DNA from: Pseudevernia furfuracea
Lineage: Eukaryota > Ascomycota > Lecanoromycetes > Lecanorales > Parmeliaceae
NCBI GenBank assembly: GCA_022315425.1
Contig: JAIUPT010000040.1
Coordinates: 992,001-1,056,000, forward strand
Reading direction: 5' to 3'
Length of the DNA: 64,000 nt
Below, piece after piece: positions 35,416 through 47,733 of this stretch. Every line of letters begins with the position of its first letter. Positions within the stretch are counted from its first letter, which is position 1. Below the pieces are notes generated by a model, which saw only the letters and a program-made list of their open reading frames with translations, did not search any database and was not told where the DNA came from. Made by a program: the position numbers and the translations under genes.

Positions 35416-37053
35416 ATCGACTCTTGAACTTTGAGTTTTATCTCGACGGTCTCTAACGTCTCAGCTGTCCTCAAGGTTTAGTAGCTGATTCCGCAATGCG
35501 GTGTTTAGTTGGCGCATAGCCTGGCGGCTTCTGCTTCCCGCTTGCGCTCCATTCGTTACCGTGCGTCACATTTATTTCGAGCGAGCGGGTGTGTTACTTA
35601 TGCTTCCCCTTCCGCACTGCTAGGTTGCTTACAGCTAAGCGATAGATCAGTCTTAGCTGCAGCAACATCCTAGCATTGTGGTATTTGCAGCGCGCACAGG
35701 TGGTTTTATAGAAATGGCAGCTTACCGATTTCCTACGCTTTTCGCACTGCACTGTCATCGCCGGTCTCCAACGAGTATTCATCTACTTGAATAACTCGTG
35801 ACAGGTCCCAAAAATTTGTGCTTGTCGGCCGCTGCTCTGCTACCAGCACATATAAGATGGGTATAATAAGAACATAAATAAGCACAAAAGGAAAGACTTC
35901 CGTTGAGATAACCTTCATACAGAAACCCCCTTCTCTACCATGACACGTTTGGGAGGAGTATAAGACCTCCATATTTTCTTGACTGTATTAATTGAGTAGT
36001 TTACAACACTAGATACTCTCACTTCGGCTACCACGGCCTTCGGCGGACCATATCGGTCCAGCATAGATTCCCCCGTGACCTTCTCACCAGTATCACCTTA
36101 GTCCATGTTGCCTGACCAAAACCAGACGCAACCTGCTCGCCGGATTGTACTACGGGCTTTGGCCTCTGATTTGCACCTCCCGTGCCTGTCTATGACATTG
36201 TTACAATCGCCTTCGACGGTGGGAAATACCCCATTACGGACGGGCGGCCATGGAAGTGCCCCATATATCTACCCATCTACCGCGAGCGACGTTTCCACAA
36301 ACCCCGCTCCAACCGCCTGCGCAATCATCGATACAGCTGCCTCTGTGGTTCGTCTGATTATACGCGCCTGTTCTTTGAGTTTCGGCGTACTTCGGCGCAA
36401 GGTTCAAGAACAGCATTTGGCGCCAACAGTGACTGTTACTCAGCTGGCACACGTGAGTTTCTCCGCCAGAAGCCTCGCCGCCTTGCCGGCATGGCGAGGA
36501 CCAAACCCCGTATGTTCAAACAGCTCTCAGAGCCCAAAGGTGGATGGGTTCCTATAATCCCTTCAAGGTACTCAGGGTCTGTCCACATGTACATTCCCCT
36601 GCCAATTCCAGGCAGTCTATATTTTTTTGTGGGATTTTACGATAAGAAAAATCCATCTTGAACCGTCTGGTGCTGGTGGTGCCGATAAGTGGGGGGCCTT
36701 CGCCTATATCTTCACCTTTTGTGAGGTGTGTTTTCTAAGTCCCATCTACTCGAGATAAGTTTCCTCTTGTACCTAGAAAAGGCATGCCCTCAGCCAGAAT
36801 GTAGCTCAATATTCTATGGGAACAATGAGTCTGTACCCAGCAATTGCTAAGAGTCTGTGTACTAGTACACCTTTGTTCGGTTTTACTACGCAATTAGCGT
36901 CTACATGAAAGGAATGTGAGCCACTTCATTTGCGCTTAGTACTTGGCACCAACCTAAAAATCCCAGAGATTCTACCCTTCCTCCATCTCTTAGTTGATCA
37001 TGCCACCCCCGTTCCCCCTCCTAAAGACTCCACGTCCAATCTAGCCTTCCCCC
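35416..37053. other. intergenic with unresolved overlapping frames (36105-36661)
   Basis: Two long plus frames, 36105-36557 and 36182-36661, overlap in different phases. Neither shows a known domain or signal peptide and I cannot connect them by splicing. The remainder holds short frames only. Confidence 0.4.
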
Positions 37054-37980
37054 TTACCCTTGTACCGTCAAAGCCTCAGCTTCCCCCTCCCCAGGAAGCA
37101 ATGCCCCGTCCAGCACAGCAGCTGCATGTGCTCTCGCCACGTACCCATACACAGGCAAGTACTGATCCAGGAATGGCAGCAATTGCAAGCTTCCGGGCGT
37201 GTTCCTCCAATCACGCATCAGGTCCATGACGATGGCAAAGAGTCCCTGGAGGATCACGCCGGACTTCTCCATTCTGCGGTTGGCGTCATCTGCAAGTCGC
37301 TGGGAGAAAGTGCCGCTGGCTTCGGTATTGGCGAAGACGGTGTAGCCTTCGGCGCGGAGGGAAAGGGCGAGGAATTCGGTGCCTGGTATGATGCACGTCA
37401 GTTGTCTGAGAATATGGGGGCGATTGGGAGTCCTGCAACAACGTACAGACGTCCGTGGTGATGCCCGCGAGGATGATTTGGCTTTTGTTCTGAGCAGCTA
37501 CCGCCGCTCTGAAGTCCGAGTTGTCCCATGCGTCGACCTCTCCGTTTCGCTTGATCAATGGGGCAGTTGGGTACATCGTCGTAATCTCTTTTGGGAGAAC
37601 GCCGTTGGGTCCTGTCTGGGCGCTGGTAGTCAGGACGATCGGAATGCTGAATAACTTTGCGATCGAGGCGTGCGCGATGATGTTGTTCCGGAAGACCGTC
37701 GGGTTGTAGTCGCGGACCTGGTTGAGGCTGGATCAGTTCGTTGCGTGCTAATGTACGCCGGCCGATGCACTTACGCTGTTGTAGAGGCCCTCCTGCAAGT
37801 CTGCTACGACTACCATCTTCAAAGTCATCAGCTGGCGCGTCAAGTGGAGAAGATTGATGCTAGAATTCATACAGAGTCATTCTTGTTGAGGCGGATGAAA
37901 TCTGGTCCTGGGGTCAATGCCGCTTTCGCCATGGGGACTACTGTAAGAGCAGTCCAAATCAGAGAACTTGAGAACTTCAT
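37054..37980 (-). CDS. secreted isochorismatase-family hydrolase
   Basis: Four exons: 37980-37873, 37816-37775, 37717-37447, 37382-37054; all junctions hold phase and give 249 aa. The N-terminus MKFSSSLIWTALTVVPMAKA is signal-peptide-like. Family residues: Asp42 in VVVADLQEG and the nucleophile Cys141 in AGITTDVC, the classic isochorismatase loop; KRNGEVDAWDN matches the YcaC-like subgroup. Family members hydrolyse isochorismate, nicotinamide or related amides. Isochorismatases secreted by plant-pathogenic fungi and oomycetes divert host isochorismate away from salicylate; that role here is inference. If the signal call is wrong the protein would be a housekeeping cytosolic hydrolase. Confidence 0.85.
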
Positions 37981-40151
37981 GATGCTGTCTCGCTTTGGAT
38001 TATGCTAAAGTTGTCTTATACTCAGAAGGTTTCTACGTGCAAATTGTAGATGAGGATGTGGATGAGAATGTAGGTCGTCTCTCGAGGAGCGAACATGCTC
38101 TATATATGTTGAGCCCATACTGAGAGGCTGGCCCGTCTTTGTGGACTGGTGAATTTTGCTCTTCAATTCTTGGCGATCTCGCATCTGCTTGTCGATTACG
38201 CATATTTTACAAAGAAACGGCAGAAAGAAGGCTTGTGGTCTGCATGCGAGGGATTGTAATTACATGACGCAGGTCAGCCAGGAGGAGAAAGATGAATTTA
38301 CTCGACCAAGACTTTTGATCGACGATGAACAGACCTGCCAAGAATAGCTAGTCCAAATACATGTTTAGCTTTCCGATTTAGCAACTGTCAAACCTGCGGT
38401 AAGTCATCTTTATGTCATCCTTGGCTCGGGTGGCTGCAGATACTCAACACCAAATACTTTCCGCTGGCTTTTTAGTAAAAGCTGACATCTTTTGTTCCCG
38501 GGACTTGGCTCCATTCAAAACGACAGATATGCACGAACCCCGCCCTGCGCGCTGAGAGTCATTGCCCAGTGATATCGTCTGCTTTGAAGAAGCTGACAAA
38601 AAGCCACTCTGAAATCGTACCTACAAGTGTATCGCCGGAACATGGCGTTCTCGTGGCTAAAGAGAAGTCTCCGATTGGGCAGAGACTCTTCACATGCGTG
38701 CAGACTTCCCAGCTTCGCAAGAGTCATGGCGATGGAAGCGCACTCGACGATTAAGAGCATTAGGAGCGGTCTGGATGTTATGGAGTCGCTTATATCTCCG
38801 GAGGCATCAGTCAAATTTCTTTTGATGCAACGCAAGTCACGTTACGACGGCTGACGCTCTTGAAGGGTCCTTGCTTCTGGAGTTCAAATCGATTTAGAGC
38901 TCTAGGATCCTGCGTCGCCACTTGTTCGCGCGAAAAGAAAGGTAGAGACCAGACGCGGCTCGAGCTTTTTTTGCAATGCAATATGATTGGTGATCACCTT
39001 TCACTGGGGGTACCTGAGCAAAGAAATAGTACTCGACATTGAAGAGGTTACGGTTCATGGTCAGGTGAGCAGACCGATAATAAATTTGCTTTCTAGCAAA
39101 CCCTAGGGATAACCTGGTCGATTTATGATATGTCTTTTCGTAGAAAGCGCAGCTGCAGTCTTCAAAGGCGAGACTCGTGTAAACAATTCGCCGCACCATT
39201 GCGCCGTTGTTCGTCGCTGCATGTTGCCAAAATTGAGGTTCCAGCTACTAATAGGCGCTGAGCCACCTAAAGATCAGTGACGCAATTGCCCAACGCGGTT
39301 GCCTTGTGTGCTACTGCCGTATCCTCAATAATTCAGTATTGCAAGGAAAGCACGATTCGAAGGTAGAATGAGTAAGGTTTCATAAGAAGGTCACTAGCCA
39401 AGACTCCTACGATTCCCTCCGATACATAATCATGAAGTGTGCGTTCAAGAGTGATGAACGCAACAATCCGATAACGATGGGAAATTGGTCACTTCCAGTA
39501 GCGCCAAGGATTAATTGTTGACGTATTTACCCGATCCTTGATACATATGTACAAGGTACATGTGGTTTTGAAAATATGTATAGTGGAAAATAACAACTTA
39601 GATAATTTCAAATATTCGTTCATCTTAAGTCATATATATGCCGATGTCCCATATCACAAGTGCTGATGAGGCTTGTCTGACTGACTTTGAACACGCGTGA
39701 TCAAGCCTCCCTCGCAACTCGTGTAGAGTCCAAAGGGTGAGGTTTCAGCCACTCTCATCGAAGTGATTGTGGATGGTTCACTTCAGAAGCACGAAGCAAC
39801 AACGCCTAGCGCTCGGTCTCTATTTTTCACGCCACTCGTCGTTATACGAAAACTCTACTGGTGAGGCATATGTAGAACGTGTCCAGCGTGTCGGGATTTA
39901 CGTTTAATGAGCTCCCATACCGTAGCTTGCGCAACACGCCCTGCTAACAACCGAAAGGGCCCGGGCTAAATTCATAGGTAGTCGAAAGATGAATGGGGAT
40001 CAGAGTAGAGGTGTATATAAGTGCGGTTCTGTCATACTTTCCCAACATACCATATATGCCAAACATTGCGCATCACTGCCATAGGATATGAGTCTTAATT
40101 AGACAATAATACCCGAGTGCGTGCCAACAAACCCGGCTCGCAAATAGCGCG
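37981..40151. other. 2.2-kb interval without a supported gene
   Basis: Short frames on both strands (38515-38835 minus, 38627-38854 plus) without a domain. 39540-39650 is AT-rich. Nothing else identified. Confidence 0.45.
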
Positions 40152-40440
40152 TCACTCCTTCCACTCGTCTCTGCCAAACTTGAGGATATCAGCCTGTTCC
40201 ACAACCCAATATTTCGACGGCGCTTTTCCCTCTTCGACCATACCAGCAGCTGCTACAGCTGCTCTATCAATGATGGTTTGGTCCTGATCTGCATGTTACG
40301 AGTTGATAATCAGGATCTCAAAACATTTAAGTATTGATCAGGTTGGTCATACCTAGCTTGTCCTGGACGCCCTGTCCCAGCCTGTTGAGGTTGGCGAAAA
40401 TGATATAGGCAAAGCAAGATTCTTGATCATCTTTGAGATA
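40152..40440 (-). pseudogene. 3' end of an unrecognised gene (fragment)
   Basis: Two pieces join well on the minus strand. Exon part 40440-40353 reads LKDDQESCFAYIIF then ANLNRLGQGVQDKL. A 64-bp intron (40352-40289, GTATGA...GCAG) leads to a last exon 40288-40152 reading DQDQTIIDRAAVAAAGMVEE, then KAPSKYWVVEQADIL and FGRDEWKE, then a stop. Further upstream, coding-like VDFKEATLCHA is in another phase without a workable intron, so I treat it as a fragment. I do not know the family. Confidence 0.35.
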
Positions 40441-41269
40441 CTAGGAACGCTGCAATGTATACACCTACCTGCGTGACAGAGAGTAGCCTCTTTGAAATCC
40501 ACTCTTGCGCTTCTAGGAAGTAGCCTCGAAAACGCTAAACTAGATTTCAGGAAACATGTAGTTCTGTGCAACTCTAACGACGTACTTCAAATTCTTTTCA
40601 ACATTCTTCGACCCTCGGTTCTTGCATCATTCCTATCATCATATTCTCCTTTTTCAAGGTAGCTCATATCTCTCGCCTTCTTTCCCTATCCCCTATCTCT
40701 TTTCCTGAGCCTTCAATTCGTGCTTCCTCTTCTCCTCGACTTTCAATTCTACTTTCTGCTGCAAATAAGGTTGCGTGTCTTCGTGCGATGCTTCATACTC
40801 TTGTGAGGGTAGCATTGTTCTCCATTAATGCCTTCCAGGCTTTTCGACGTCTGTACACGACGAGAGAGCCTGACAGTACAATCCTCAAGACGGCGACGGG
40901 GATCGCGACCTCGTCAACTACCTTGAAACGTCGTGTCGACACCGCCCGAGGAATGGGTAGAAGGGAAATATGTGGAGTTTCCGGTCGAGGCAATGGCTGC
41001 TAAAAATGTAGAGTTGGGATTTGATGTCGTTGGTGTGGCGCTCCTAGTCGCATTAACGCTTGATCGATCGACCCGCGCAACCTGTGGATCTCAGTTCATT
41101 GAAGAATGATGCGATTGCAGTGGACTGAAATTTGACAAGATCGATTATCGCGGGTTGCGAGACAGAGAAAGGTGGGTTCACTGAATTTTGGGCGGCCAAG
41201 TTCCACGTGTCACGTGTATGAAGCAGCTTTCTGCTGATTCCACGCTGTTTTGGCTTAGACATCTTATCC

Positions 41270-41535
41270 TGAGACAGCCAACGATCAAAAATCGATTATA
41301 ACTAAGATCGCGAACATATCTTCTAATAATTAATAAACTCGATAGATATTATCTTTAACGAGTCTTAATTCACGTTAGCTCTATAAAATTCGTATAGCAC
41401 GATATATTAAAGACTAATAAATAAACACTAAATGCTCCTATATGCAAGTCGATTGTTCTCTAAGTCTGAGTATTGCTTATTAAGACGTTCACGATAAAAT
41501 ATTTATTTATGCTATAGACATAGTTTGGTGATTAA
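41270..41535. repeat. short AT-rich, RIP-like block
   Basis: Composition drops abruptly to AT-rich with TA-dense words and retained CG dinucleotides, as in the blocks near the telomere. It is probably a degraded repeat remnant. Confidence 0.4.
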
Positions 41536-41752
41536 AGCTTGCGAGGTCCGTTAACGTAGAATAATAGCTGAAGAGATTTAGTTGAGGAAGACGTCACTGC
41601 ATATGATAGCGGCAAAAGAGTGCATTGAATACATCTTGAAGTCAAAGTTTCAAAAGGGGGGGATTGCGAGTCTACTTGTACGCGAAACAGATGGATGGTG
41701 ATATTCCAATACATGCTACCCGTAGTAACAGAAAGCTGACCGCTTCAACAGA

Positions 41753-42650
41753 TTACGCCACTGTCGAATCACTTTCTCTCTCAGTCCCATTTAAAGCAAG
41801 TCGGCTTGCACTGGAGGAAAGGCCAGGACGCTCAGGGCCGTCCCACCAATTGTCGTCTGCGTCCTGGTTCATTCTGCCCACCGCATCTTCAAGCCAGTCA
41901 TAACGGCGCTCCAGCTCAATTCGCGCCGGACTACCCATTGGTAAGTCTATAAAGGCCTTCCGGAGACTCTTGCCTATGGCAGCTCCGGGGTCTGGGTCGT
42001 TGTTACCGACGTTGAATCCTGGATAACCACCTTCCTCAAAGTTCCATATGACGAGACTGTAGAAGGAGCTGCTGGGGGCTAATTATACTAACGTTAGCAA
42101 GCACACATGGCAGTGATAAGTGGGCGAGGGGAGGGAGGTCGCTCATCTTACGGAGTGGTGGATCAGGGAATATCTCGACACTGGGGTCGGCGAGGATAGC
42201 GTCGATTGAGTTCTTCAAGCCTTTCGTGACCATTCCTCCTCTGCGGAGGAAGCAGCAACGCGCAAGCACCCATGAGGCCATGGCTTTAATGTCGTCTGGC
42301 ACGATCCAAAAATGGGGCACACTGGCGGCGGACTGGCCAGACGTCCAGAATACGATTTCGCACGTGTCTGACGAATCTCTTAGCATGAGGGCAGTTTTGG
42401 TATCTTTTCTAGAAGAAGAGGTTGCTGCTGACCGTGACGCACTATGAGTGGAAGTACGTTTCTTTACTCTCCAGCGGCAGGCTTGGAGTACCACAAAGTG
42501 GGCGCAGTACCGCTCGGTAGGAGTTTGAAAGCCTCCCGGCAATCCGAAAGGAGAGGCGGAGTGGGGTAGCTAGAGGCTCTGGAATCAGACTCCGTCACTT
42601 GTAGACTGAACACGTCTCCAACGAGGGAGTACAAAATGCTGTCAAACAAC
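41753..42650 (-). CDS. hypothetical secreted-type protein, 5' end unresolved
   Basis: The last two exons are clear: one ending at 42152 and a final exon 42078-41753, joined across a GTAAGA...CTAACG...TTAG intron in phase. The joined reading gives EIFPDPPLPPSSSFYSLVIW, then NFEEGGYPGFNVGNNDPDPG and a polar tail with DDNWWDGPERPGL. Upstream coding is also clear (SDCREAFKLLPSGTAP near 42520-42560, CEIVFWTSG and VPHFWIVPDDIKAMASWV), but the first and second blocks are in different phases. The introns that could join them are only 26-50 bp with poor donors, and no ATG with a good signal peptide is in frame. The DCxxAxxxLP start and later CxIxF strand resemble a widespread secreted fungal family. 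It may be slightly broken. Confidence 0.45.
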
Positions 42651-43867
42651 AATAGAACGAACTCATTCGTCCCACAGCACGCTTCATAACTCGGGCTTTC
42701 ATACGGTCATGAATAAATTATTCAATCTGAAAACTTACGAGTAGAATCCATCACAATTGTAAGCATCTGTTGAAGCAAGCGGAGGATAATTTACCAGGAC
42801 CGCGGAGGCGTTCAAAGCGGATTCTTGGAAAAGAGAGACACTCATGTTTCCAGCCAAAAATATATTCCAAGGCTGCGCGTGATGAGGATGAGTCGCGGCT
42901 ACTCAGCAGCTCAAGTGCTCTAATTTTGCAAACTCGGCGCGCCTCTATGATCGGCTATAAAAAGCTGGCACATCGCTTATGCCGCGCTATTGCCTTTTGT
43001 TTTGCAACTTTTCGGAAACATCAACTCAAGCTTGCAGATCTTTTCGTACAAGTTGCCGACGTTTCGCAATAATAGTTGAAGAGAGAAAGTCTCGTGTTTC
43101 TTTATTTTCGATCTAGTTGAGTTGGGGGTTAGTGGGTCTTGAATATTGCACGGGTTTTTGATACTACTGTTGTATTCATGTAAGGTTGGACTCGCTGAGT
43201 TGTCCCGCTAGGCCTCTCGCCTCCCTCATCACAGGTCTTGTAGTTATTAACAATTTCTAAGTTGAAGATTTTTCCCCCGAAATCAGCCCCCGGAATTTAA
43301 CCCTAACCCTAACGTTTCACGAATTTACGCGTAATGAGAAAGAAAACCCCTTCTCATTTCGCAATTCGCATGTTTGGAAACGGTCTAAGGGATGAAACTT
43401 GGAGGACGAGAGGAAAGACATAAAATGCCTACCTACCTACCTATTAAAAGAAAGTATACAACGCAGACGACAGAATGACGGTCTAGAGAGTCTCTAGGGT
43501 TTCAGTCTCGACCCTATCAGGCCGCCCTTACAGAACACCTTGCGAGAGTCCAGGTCAGTGGCGCAAACTCCCTGGAGTTCCAAAACACCTTGGTTTTGGT
43601 CAATTCGTGTCGCAGGAAGCAACCGTTCTCGCGAAATTCGTGCTAAGCTATGCGAAACGTTCCACTACTGTCCCGTCTGGCTTGGCGGTCAGAATATATT
43701 GAGGCCAGCCAATTTCCTCTCTCGCTTTCCCGGATGCTTTGTCTTCAGTCTACTATTAGATACCACCTCAGTCACTCTTTTCACCACCAATCAAACCTTT
43801 CCTCGAGACTCGAGACTAAAAGATCGCTCATCTGTCACTGTTTCTAAAACATCATAGACCAACCGAC
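42651..43867. other. intergenic; promoter of the next gene
   Basis: No supported gene. It holds a short interstitial telomere-like stretch (43297-43313), CCTA repeats near 43428-43443 and a pyrimidine-rich leader before the start at 43868. Confidence 0.5.
43297..43313 (-). repeat. short interstitial telomere-like repeat
   Basis: TTAACCCTAACCCTAAC: two full CCCTAA units plus flanks, in the orientation opposite to the terminal TTAGGG array. Isolated, with no TA-rich subtelomeric sequence around it. Confidence 0.7.
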
Positions 43868-44473
43868 ATGCTTAACATCCTTCCAATCGCGCTGGCCGGT
43901 ATGCTGGCTGCAGCTGTCACCTCGACGCCCTTCAATCATAGAAGACAAGACGGGCAGCAAGTCATCTTTCGCAGCGACCTTAAGCAAGGGGAAGGCCAAT
44001 CCCCGGAGTTCAAGAACGTCTTGCGTAAGCCAGAAAAGACGTCTTCCATGCACAGAAAATAGCTGACTGAGGACGTAGTGAGCCACACGAAAACCAATGT
44101 CACTGGCCAGTACGACATCACCTTCGTGGATCAGGCCGAGAAAGCCAACGCCGACAGAGGAGTCGTCGAATCGCGCGGTATTCCCCTCGGCGTTGGTAAC
44201 TTGACTCTCTATATCAACATGGGCACGGACAAGGGAAACCCAACTGGCCCGCAACCCGTTACTCTCGGCACTACGCAGAGTAGCACCGGTTGGTTCTACA
44301 CCGTGGCTGGGGAACTAAAGTCAGCCTCCAGTGTTCCGCAATGGGATTCTTGGATCATCTGCGAAGGTGATCAGGGTTATCCAAAACTGTACTGGGTTGG
44401 TGTTGTGGACTTGACAGTGCATATCCCGGAGTACTGCAGTGCTGTGAGGCTGTTTGCAGATAACTTTCCCTAG
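43868..44473 (+). CDS. small secreted protein, DUF7907-like
   Basis: Two exons, 43868-44024 and 44079-44473, joined by GTAAGC...CGTAG in phase; 183 aa. The signal peptide is MLNILPIALAGMLAAAVTS; a dibasic site (NHRRQ) follows. The mature protein has an NVT and an NLT glycosylation site, a beta-rich middle (LGVGNLTLYINMGTD) and the closing segments WDSWIICEGDQGYPKLYWV and IPEYCSAVRL. The pattern W-x-x-C ... P-x-L-x-W ... IPxxCxxVxL recalls the fungal DUF7907 group of secreted proteins. That assignment is from memory; function is unknown. Confidence 0.65.
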
Positions 44474-46711
44474 ACACATTCATGAATCAGTAGTCAAGCG
44501 AGCGTGCATGTCTACTCATCTGCGTGCTGTGCCGGTAGCGCTGCTCCCCTTTTATTTGGTGTTCTTCTAGCACATGGCGCGAGAGTACATATTTCAAATT
44601 TAGAGTCTTGGCTGTCGATCATCTGTTCGAGCAGAGACTTTGACCATAAGGTCTCGATATGCAGTTTTGTTTTTGAACTCCAGACGCGAGCCTAGCGAGT
44701 AGGTTAATAGCAAGCATTAAGGTCGTGCTTTCATTTTCATAGCTCTTTTGAATAGAGAAGCTCAGCCTTGTTTTTGTTTTCTATATTAATTGACTTCTTC
44801 ATCGCAAAGGACGAGCTTCCTGATAAGCGTTCTTTATCAGCTTCGGTGTCTGGCATTGAGATCGGTGAATTGGTTGTCGGCTATTACTTTGTCATCTCTA
44901 AGAACACCGATACTGACTTGCATAATGCCGTGCTTTTAATTTTCTTATCGATATTATTTTCTTAGTTAAGGAGTACGTAGTTACTACATACATGGTTACT
45001 ACTTACAAGTATATAGAAAACAATTTTCACTAATTTACAACACACTAAGCCCGATACGATATTAGGATTATAATCTATCCTGATTAATCTATTCGTGAGA
45101 TCTCTAAGGTGATCTTAAGACTAAAGCGAGCCTTGGCTGTGCTTTCATTCATTAAGTAAATAGGTTATTTGTACTTACAGAGTAATACTTACGAATTACC
45201 ATGATATTTAAAAGCACTAGCAAAGAGTGCTAACGGTCAAGGCGGGACCTCGCTTGATCAGCTCTTGCAGTGTTGTCTGTTTCCAAAACTAGCATCGAGA
45301 ATAGTGCCTAAACATACGACATGCGCTCCTTTTATCAGAATCTTACTTTCCTTTCGTCTAGTCGTTCTACAAGTTAGAGCACGGCTACATGCGCTTGCGA
45401 TAGAGTATCTTGTTCATCGTGCTCTTCCCAATTAATTTGAAATTGCCGTCTATTTTTGAAGTCTGATATCACATCAAGTCATGGTCGTCATTAGTCACTG
45501 CAATCCTTACCAGCTTAATGCTTATCCAACCGTGCCTCTGTAACAAAACATCGCAGCTACCGTTCAACAAGACTTCGGTATCGGCATTTTTGCACCATTC
45601 GGCCATTGTCGTGACTTCTACAGTGCGTTAATGTAGTATACGAGAGAGACTGGACCTTGAGAGTTTCCTGGAGCGGTCTTTGGTCATCGGTAGTCGCACA
45701 GCCAATTCTCACGAGTTCATAGAGTTTCGCACAGCATATTCTCCATCTGGAAGAGAAGATCTCAATGACGGCACCGTATAACTGGGATAGGCCAAAATAG
45801 TCGCAAGATGGGATGAACGTATCCAAGAGAGGTCTGCGGAAGATTTTACATACATCTCCTACTGACAATATATCAACTAGGGCATGAATTAATAGCAGGC
45901 TTTAGGGACCACTTTAACGCGCGTTTCCATGTTTGTAGATCGCAGGGTAACCTCAACGCTTTTTACTCAAGCCTTCAGCACGGGGTGCATGTTTCTCAGA
46001 CATCGAGAGAGGGCCGAAAATGCAAAGCTTACTTTGAGCTTAGTCTTTGAAAGACCGATTTGCTATTGGTCGAAAGACAGGTCTAGAAACCGAACCTGCT
46101 CCATTTTGGTCTTGTGTTCATGCTTCCTTCAACAAGGCTATCTCTGGCTCTCGGCAGCTCGGCTCAGCCCATTTCTCGAGCTGATTATCAGTGTCAATCT
46201 CTGTACAGGATAGACGGCCGGCTGTATCTACTAGGAAGCCCATTTGTGCTCATTCCTCGACAAAAAAATCGTGCGTATCTCATCATTAAGACGTGATAGA
46301 ATTTCGGGTTTGCGGGAGACCTCGCGTTTTTGGCCACCGTAGTCTCAGAACAGGTCTCAAAAGCTTTGTTGCCGAAACAGAGTACTCTTGGAACGTTGAG
46401 TTAGAGACTTCAAATTTCATATGCTCTTTGTCACTGACTGGTATTGTCTCGTGTGGTATGAGAGAGCATTCTTTTTGCGAATTAGAATGTGTACTATCCG
46501 CACTCTTACACGTTCATGAATGACTCTGTCAAAGGCAGTAGGGTTTCTTTGAGGCTTCTGGGACAGTCTCAACAATGTCGCACTTTTGCTTTATCAACCA
46601 TCTAAAACAACAAAGTTGAGCTTTGGAATAGAATTACCATATAAACAATGTTCCCTTCACTTTGAATTGTACTATCAAGGCACATAGAAAACAAAACGAG
46701 CAGAAAGGAAA
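44474..46711. other. 2.2-kb interval with decayed coding-like fragments
   Basis: Frames such as 45557-45868 minus and 45929-46296 plus look partly protein-like (LYRIDGRLYLLGSPFVLIPR) but lack starts, domains or splice signals. 44960-45210 is AT-rich. I cannot define a gene. Confidence 0.4.
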
Positions 46712-47733
46712 ATGGCAGACCAGGTAAGCATTTGTATGCCCCATATTCATCTTAATAAAGATCCGAAAGTGCTAAAATAGAGCCACCAAAGAACAGCCAG
46801 GAGTTGCATTCTGCATTACAGAGACTTGGCATCCCTCCCAACCTCCCAAATCAACAAATGTTTGAGATCACCACAGTGCGAGGGAAGGGTAAAGGCTGGA
46901 AAGCTCTGAGAGATATTCAGCCAGGTACCCCTCTACTTGGTGAACAAGTACTCTTCTGGGTTTTGGATGATACGGACGTCGACGACAGCCATGAGCGCGA
47001 TCACAATGAATTTCGGGCACTTAGCTGCCCACGTCCGGTTACTCCTCAACGCCGCTTTGATGCAAACAGTTTTGCGATGGGCATAGATGAAAACGAAACG
47101 AACAAGTACGGCATCTTCCCACAAGCGTCGCGAATCAATCATTCCTGCATACCAAATGCGTACTTTACATGGAATCCCGAGCTGGGCCAATCGGGGCTGC
47201 TTACAGTATACGCAATTGTTCATATTCCGAAGGATGCTGAGATTTTCGTCGATTATTGCTCTGTGGATTCCCTTAAGAACGCGCGTGATCGCCACCAAGA
47301 TCGCCTCCATTATGGCTTTAAATGTACCTGCCCAGCTTGTCGGACAAACACAGCTTTCGCAAGGAAAAGCGATGAACGCCGAGAGAGGATGAAAGTCCTC
47401 GAAGGACTGATCACCCCGGTCGAAAATCAAGAGCCAGCGGACCAGACGACCGAATCACTCTTCAACCATATGGAAATCAGCAACTTACTCCAAGAAGAGG
47501 GACTTATTTATCCAGACCTGGCAGATGCATATCACGGCCAAGCGTTATGGTGGTGGAGAGAGTCCGAGCGTGTTGACGGTCAAAAGGGTGCTGACGAATA
47601 TCAAAAGGAATGTCGCCGGCAACAACTGCAGAATGCTAGAAAGAAGCTAGATCTGGATGTTATTTGTAATGGGCATGATTCCTCAGAAGTAAAGAAAACG
47701 CTGGAATTCATGTGTGAATCGGAAGAAGAATGA
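46712..47733 (+). CDS. SET-domain protein
   Basis: Two exons: 46712-46723 (ATG GCA GAC CAG) and 46801-47733, with a GTAAGC...GCCAG intron; 314 aa. SET domains transfer methyl groups from S-adenosylmethionine to lysines of histones or other proteins. Seen: the N-terminal GKGKGWKALRDIQPGTPLL loop (residues 32-50), the cofactor motif RINHSCIPNA (NHSCIPN at 117-123), AEIFVDYC (Tyr156) and a post-SET CTCPAC (179-184) that would complete a zinc site. The order fits SMYD-like fungal SET proteins, without a MYND finger. The long frame begins with TTG at 46804; the short first exon supplies the ATG. Substrate unknown; the C-terminal 120 residues are charged and helical. Confidence 0.85.

Noticed and set aside
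39102..39117. TAGGGATAACCTGG, similar to a homing-endonuclease or rRNA core word
   Set aside because: Only about ten bases agree, with no surrounding similarity; chance match.
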